The position numbers were made by a program, and so were the translations under genes. DNA of 8,214 bases from an uncultured Litorilinea sp. GTDB lineage: Bacteria; Chloroflexota; Anaerolineae; Caldilineales; Caldilineaceae. This document shows positions 6,638-8,214 of this stretch, piece after piece; within the stretch, counting starts at the first letter, position 1, and each line of letters opens with the position of its first letter. Under the pieces are notes generated by a model. That model saw only the letters and a list, made by a program, of their open reading frames with translations. It searched no databases and was not told where the DNA came from. Where the stretch lies: positions 1 to 8,214 of the forward strand of contig CAMPHP010000104.1 in assembly GCA_946885925.1 (NCBI GenBank), in the 5' to 3' direction.

Positions 6638-7406
6638 CGCTGATAACCCCTACTTGGTCGCGGTTATTTTGACCAAGAATGAGGCCGCGCATATCGCCGC
6701 GTGCATCGCGGCGCTGCGTGATTGGGTCGATGCGGTTGTTGTTTGGGATTCGGGGTCAACTGACAGGACTGTCGACTTGGCGGCGCAATCAGGGGCGCTT
6801 GTGGTCCAGCGTCCCTTTGACAACTATCCCACCCAACGCCAAGCTGCGTTAGACACGATTCAGGCTGAGTGGATTTTGTTCGTAGATGCCGATGAGCGCG
6901 CAACACCAGAATTAGCGGCAGAGATTCGCCAACGACTTGAGGCAGATGCCGAGGCGCAACCGCCGGTCAATGGCTACTGGTTGCCTCGGCGCAACTTTAT
7001 TGCTGGACATGAGACGCGCGGCAGTGGTTATTATCCCGACTACCAGTTGCGGCTCTTGCGACGTGGAACGGCGCACTATACCCCGCGCGCCGTTCACGAG
7101 GTGGTTAAAGTCGAAGGGCGGGAACGCTACATGCAGCAACCGCTGATCCACTACAACTACCGGGACTGGTCCCACTTCCACGCCAAGCAACCAGGCTATG
7201 CGCGCTTTGAAGCGCAGAATCTTCGCGCACGCGGCATTACGCCCCGCCCACATAACTTCATCCTACAGCCCTTGCGCGAATTTCGCCGCCGCTTTATCAG
7301 CCTGCGTGGCTGGCGCGATGGGCTGCATGGACTGCGCCTGTCGCTGTGGCTCGCCTGGTACTATGGCTTCCTGCCCTACTGGCTGCTTTTGCGCGGGCGG
7401 GTGTAG
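6615..7406 (+). CDS. GT2 family glycosyltransferase (WaaE/KdtX-like)
   Basis: From ATG 6615 the product has 263 residues. LVAVILTKNEAAHI (14-27), VVWDSGSTDRT (42-52) and ILFVDADER (87-95) form the GT-A nucleotide and metal site; the D-A-D-E-R form is typical of the WaaE/KdtX-like branch, which includes lipopolysaccharide-core glucosyltransferases. Further signatures are RRNFIAGHETRGSGYYPDYQ (125-144) with RLLRRG (146-151), VHE (160-162) and a Lys-Gln-x-x-Tyr motif at 191-195. The C-terminal PLREFRRRFISLRGWRDGLHG (219-239) and the hydrophobic tail (about 240-259) suggest membrane association. The reading frame is open further upstream, with a TTG at 6525, but those added residues overlap the previous gene and lack family features, so the ATG is preferred. 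It overlaps the end of the preceding GT2 gene by 23 bases in another frame, which indicates translational coupling. Donor and acceptor are unknown; the LPS-core role of named relatives need not apply here. Confidence 0.87.
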   Translation: MPPSPASNADNPYLVAVILTKNEAAHIAACIAALRDWVDAVVVWDSGSTDRTVDLAAQSGALVVQRPFDNYPTQRQAALDTIQAEWILFVDADERATPELAAEIRQRLEADAEAQPPVNGYWLPRRNFIAGHETRGSGYYPDYQLRLLRRGTAHYTPRAVHEVVKVEGRERYMQQPLIHYNYRDWSHFHAKQPGYARFEAQNLRARGITPRPHNFILQPLREFRRRFISLRGWRDGLHGLRLSLWLAWYYGFLPYWLLLRGRV

Positions 7407-7426
7407 GCCGCGCTTAAGGCAGGCAA

Positions 7427-7446
7427 CGGGCTGGCACAGAAGCCCG
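7427..7446. terminator. Hairpin between convergent genes, possible weak bidirectional terminator
   Basis: CGGGCT (7427-7432) pairs perfectly with AGCCCG (7441-7446) around an 8-base loop. It lies in the 44-base gap between the convergent stops of the second GT2 gene and the SbcC-like gene. Neither strand has a T-run after the stem, so it is not a classical intrinsic terminator. It may slow both polymerases or be part of a small interspersed repeat (see findings). Confidence 0.35.
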
Positions 7447-7450
7447 GCCC

Positions 7451-8214
7451 CTACCCCAAACTAACGCGGCTAGTCCCAGCGATCCGTTCGACACGGATCA
7501 GGTTTTGCGTCGCCTGCTCAAAGGTATCATCGTGGCTGATGACAAACAACTGCTGGAAGCCGCGCACTTGCAGGATCTGGCGTGCCAGTGCCTCGCGACG
7601 CGCCTCATCCAGATTCGCCGTGGGTTCATCAAAGAAGGCAATATCAATGCTGCTCATCTCGCGCAGCAGCGCCAAACGCACAGACAATGCCGCGCTCATC
7701 TGCTCGCCACCCGATAGCTGGCTAAAGGTGCACTCTCGCCCATCCACCTCAAGGCTAATACTATAATCCTCATTCCAGGACAGATGGCGGCTATAGTCCT
7801 GCATCAAATCACTAAAGATTTGGCGCGCCCCATCACTGATCTGGCGATTCAACGTTGCACTGATATAAGGCCCGGCTTGGCGTATCTTGCCACGAATCGT
7901 CTCCAGCACTTCTTCCTCATCCTGCAAGCGCTTCATTTTGGCTTCAGCCGCGGCTACATTCAAGGTCAATGCGTGCAAATCAGCTAATTCGCGGGCAGCT
8001 TGGCTCTGGCTCTTTTCCAAATATTCAAGTTGGCCGCGCAGGGTTCCCACTTCACGCTGCAGTTCTTGTTCCCGGCTAACGGCCTGGTCATAGGCTTTGT
8101 CATCATAGTTGGCGGCTGCGTTCTGATACTGCGTTTGCAGTTGGTCACGCGTCGCCTCCAACTGCGCCGTCTCTTGAGCCAAACGCTCAGCCTCTTGGAT
8201 GCGCTCCGGCAGGC
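7451..8214 (-). CDS. SbcC/Rad50-type SMC-like ATPase, C-terminal part (5' end beyond the window)
   Basis: The reading frame is open to the right edge, so only the last 253 or so residues are visible; a TTG at 8182 is internal and not the start. The first 110 or so visible residues are Gln/Glu/Ala/Leu-rich with a heptad-like pattern, as in the returning arm of an SMC-type coiled coil. The ABC ATPase C-terminal lobe follows: signature LSGGEQMSAALSVRLALL (encoded at about 7664-7717), Walker B IDIAFFDEP (7622-7648) directly followed by the D-loop TANLDE, and the switch histidine in FVISHDD. This combination is typical of SbcC/Rad50. Relatives pair with the SbcD/Mre11 nuclease to process DNA ends and hairpins in the cytoplasm. 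The Walker A lobe, zinc hook and any SbcD gene would lie outside the window. The gene is convergent with the glycosyltransferase cluster and probably unrelated in function. A different SMC-like ATPase, such as a defence-system subunit, cannot be excluded from the C-terminus alone. Confidence 0.85.
   Translation of the reverse strand, partial: LPERIQEAERLAQETAQLEATRDQLQTQYQNAAANYDDKAYDQAVSREQELQREVGTLRGQLEYLEKSQSQAARELADLHALTLNVAAAEAKMKRLQDEEEVLETIRGKIRQAGPYISATLNRQISDGARQIFSDLMQDYSRHLSWNEDYSISLEVDGRECTFSQLSGGEQMSAALSVRLALLREMSSIDIAFFDEPTANLDEARREALARQILQVRGFQQLFVISHDDTFEQATQNLIRVERIAGTSRVSLG

Noticed and set aside
7451..8214. The SbcC-like ATPase as part of an anti-phage defence system.
   Set aside because: Only the generic ATPase C-terminus is visible, the visible neighbours are glycosyltransferases on the other strand, and no nuclease or effector gene is in view.

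Overview
This window looks like chromosomal DNA of a free-living bacterium, most likely a member of the Chloroflexota (Anaerolineae, Caldilineae or similar). The assignment rests on gene style only: a very long family-39-type membrane glycosyltransferase with a large C-terminal extracytoplasmic part, FlgD-Ig-like lipoprotein repeats, several starts without a clear Shine-Dalgarno sequence, and moderately GC-rich coding DNA. No marker gene is present, so the phylum call is an inference.

Layout. Bases 1-165 hold no convincing gene. Five genes then run on the plus strand: a flippase-like UPF0104/lysylphosphatidylglycerol-synthase-type membrane protein (166-1332); a 950-residue GT39-type mannosyl/arabinosyltransferase-like integral membrane protein (1339-4191); a lipoprotein with two FlgD-Ig-like repeats and an unrecognised C-terminal domain (best start 4278, ending 5594); a GT2 glycosyltransferase of the rhamnosyltransferase-like type (5609-6637); and a second GT2 enzyme of the WaaE/KdtX-like type (best start 6615, ending 7406). 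A convergent minus-strand gene, cut by the right edge, encodes the C-terminal part of an SbcC/Rad50-type ATPase (7451-8214). The 44-base convergent gap holds a short hairpin.

How the genes may work together. Four of the five plus-strand genes belong to families that build or move lipid-linked sugars or modify the cell surface. The two GT2 enzymes would use nucleotide sugars at the inner face of the membrane. The GT39-type protein would transfer sugar from a polyprenyl-phosphate donor at the outer face. The UPF0104 protein belongs to a family often found beside glycosyltransferases. The lipoprotein is the one exported, non-catalytic member, and could be a scaffold, an acceptor or a structural component. 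Tight spacing (6, 86, 14 and -23 bases) supports co-transcription, with a possible second promoter just before the lipoprotein. Sugar identity, acceptor and final product cannot be read from the sequence. No CRISPR array, tRNA, rRNA, insertion sequence or phage gene was seen.
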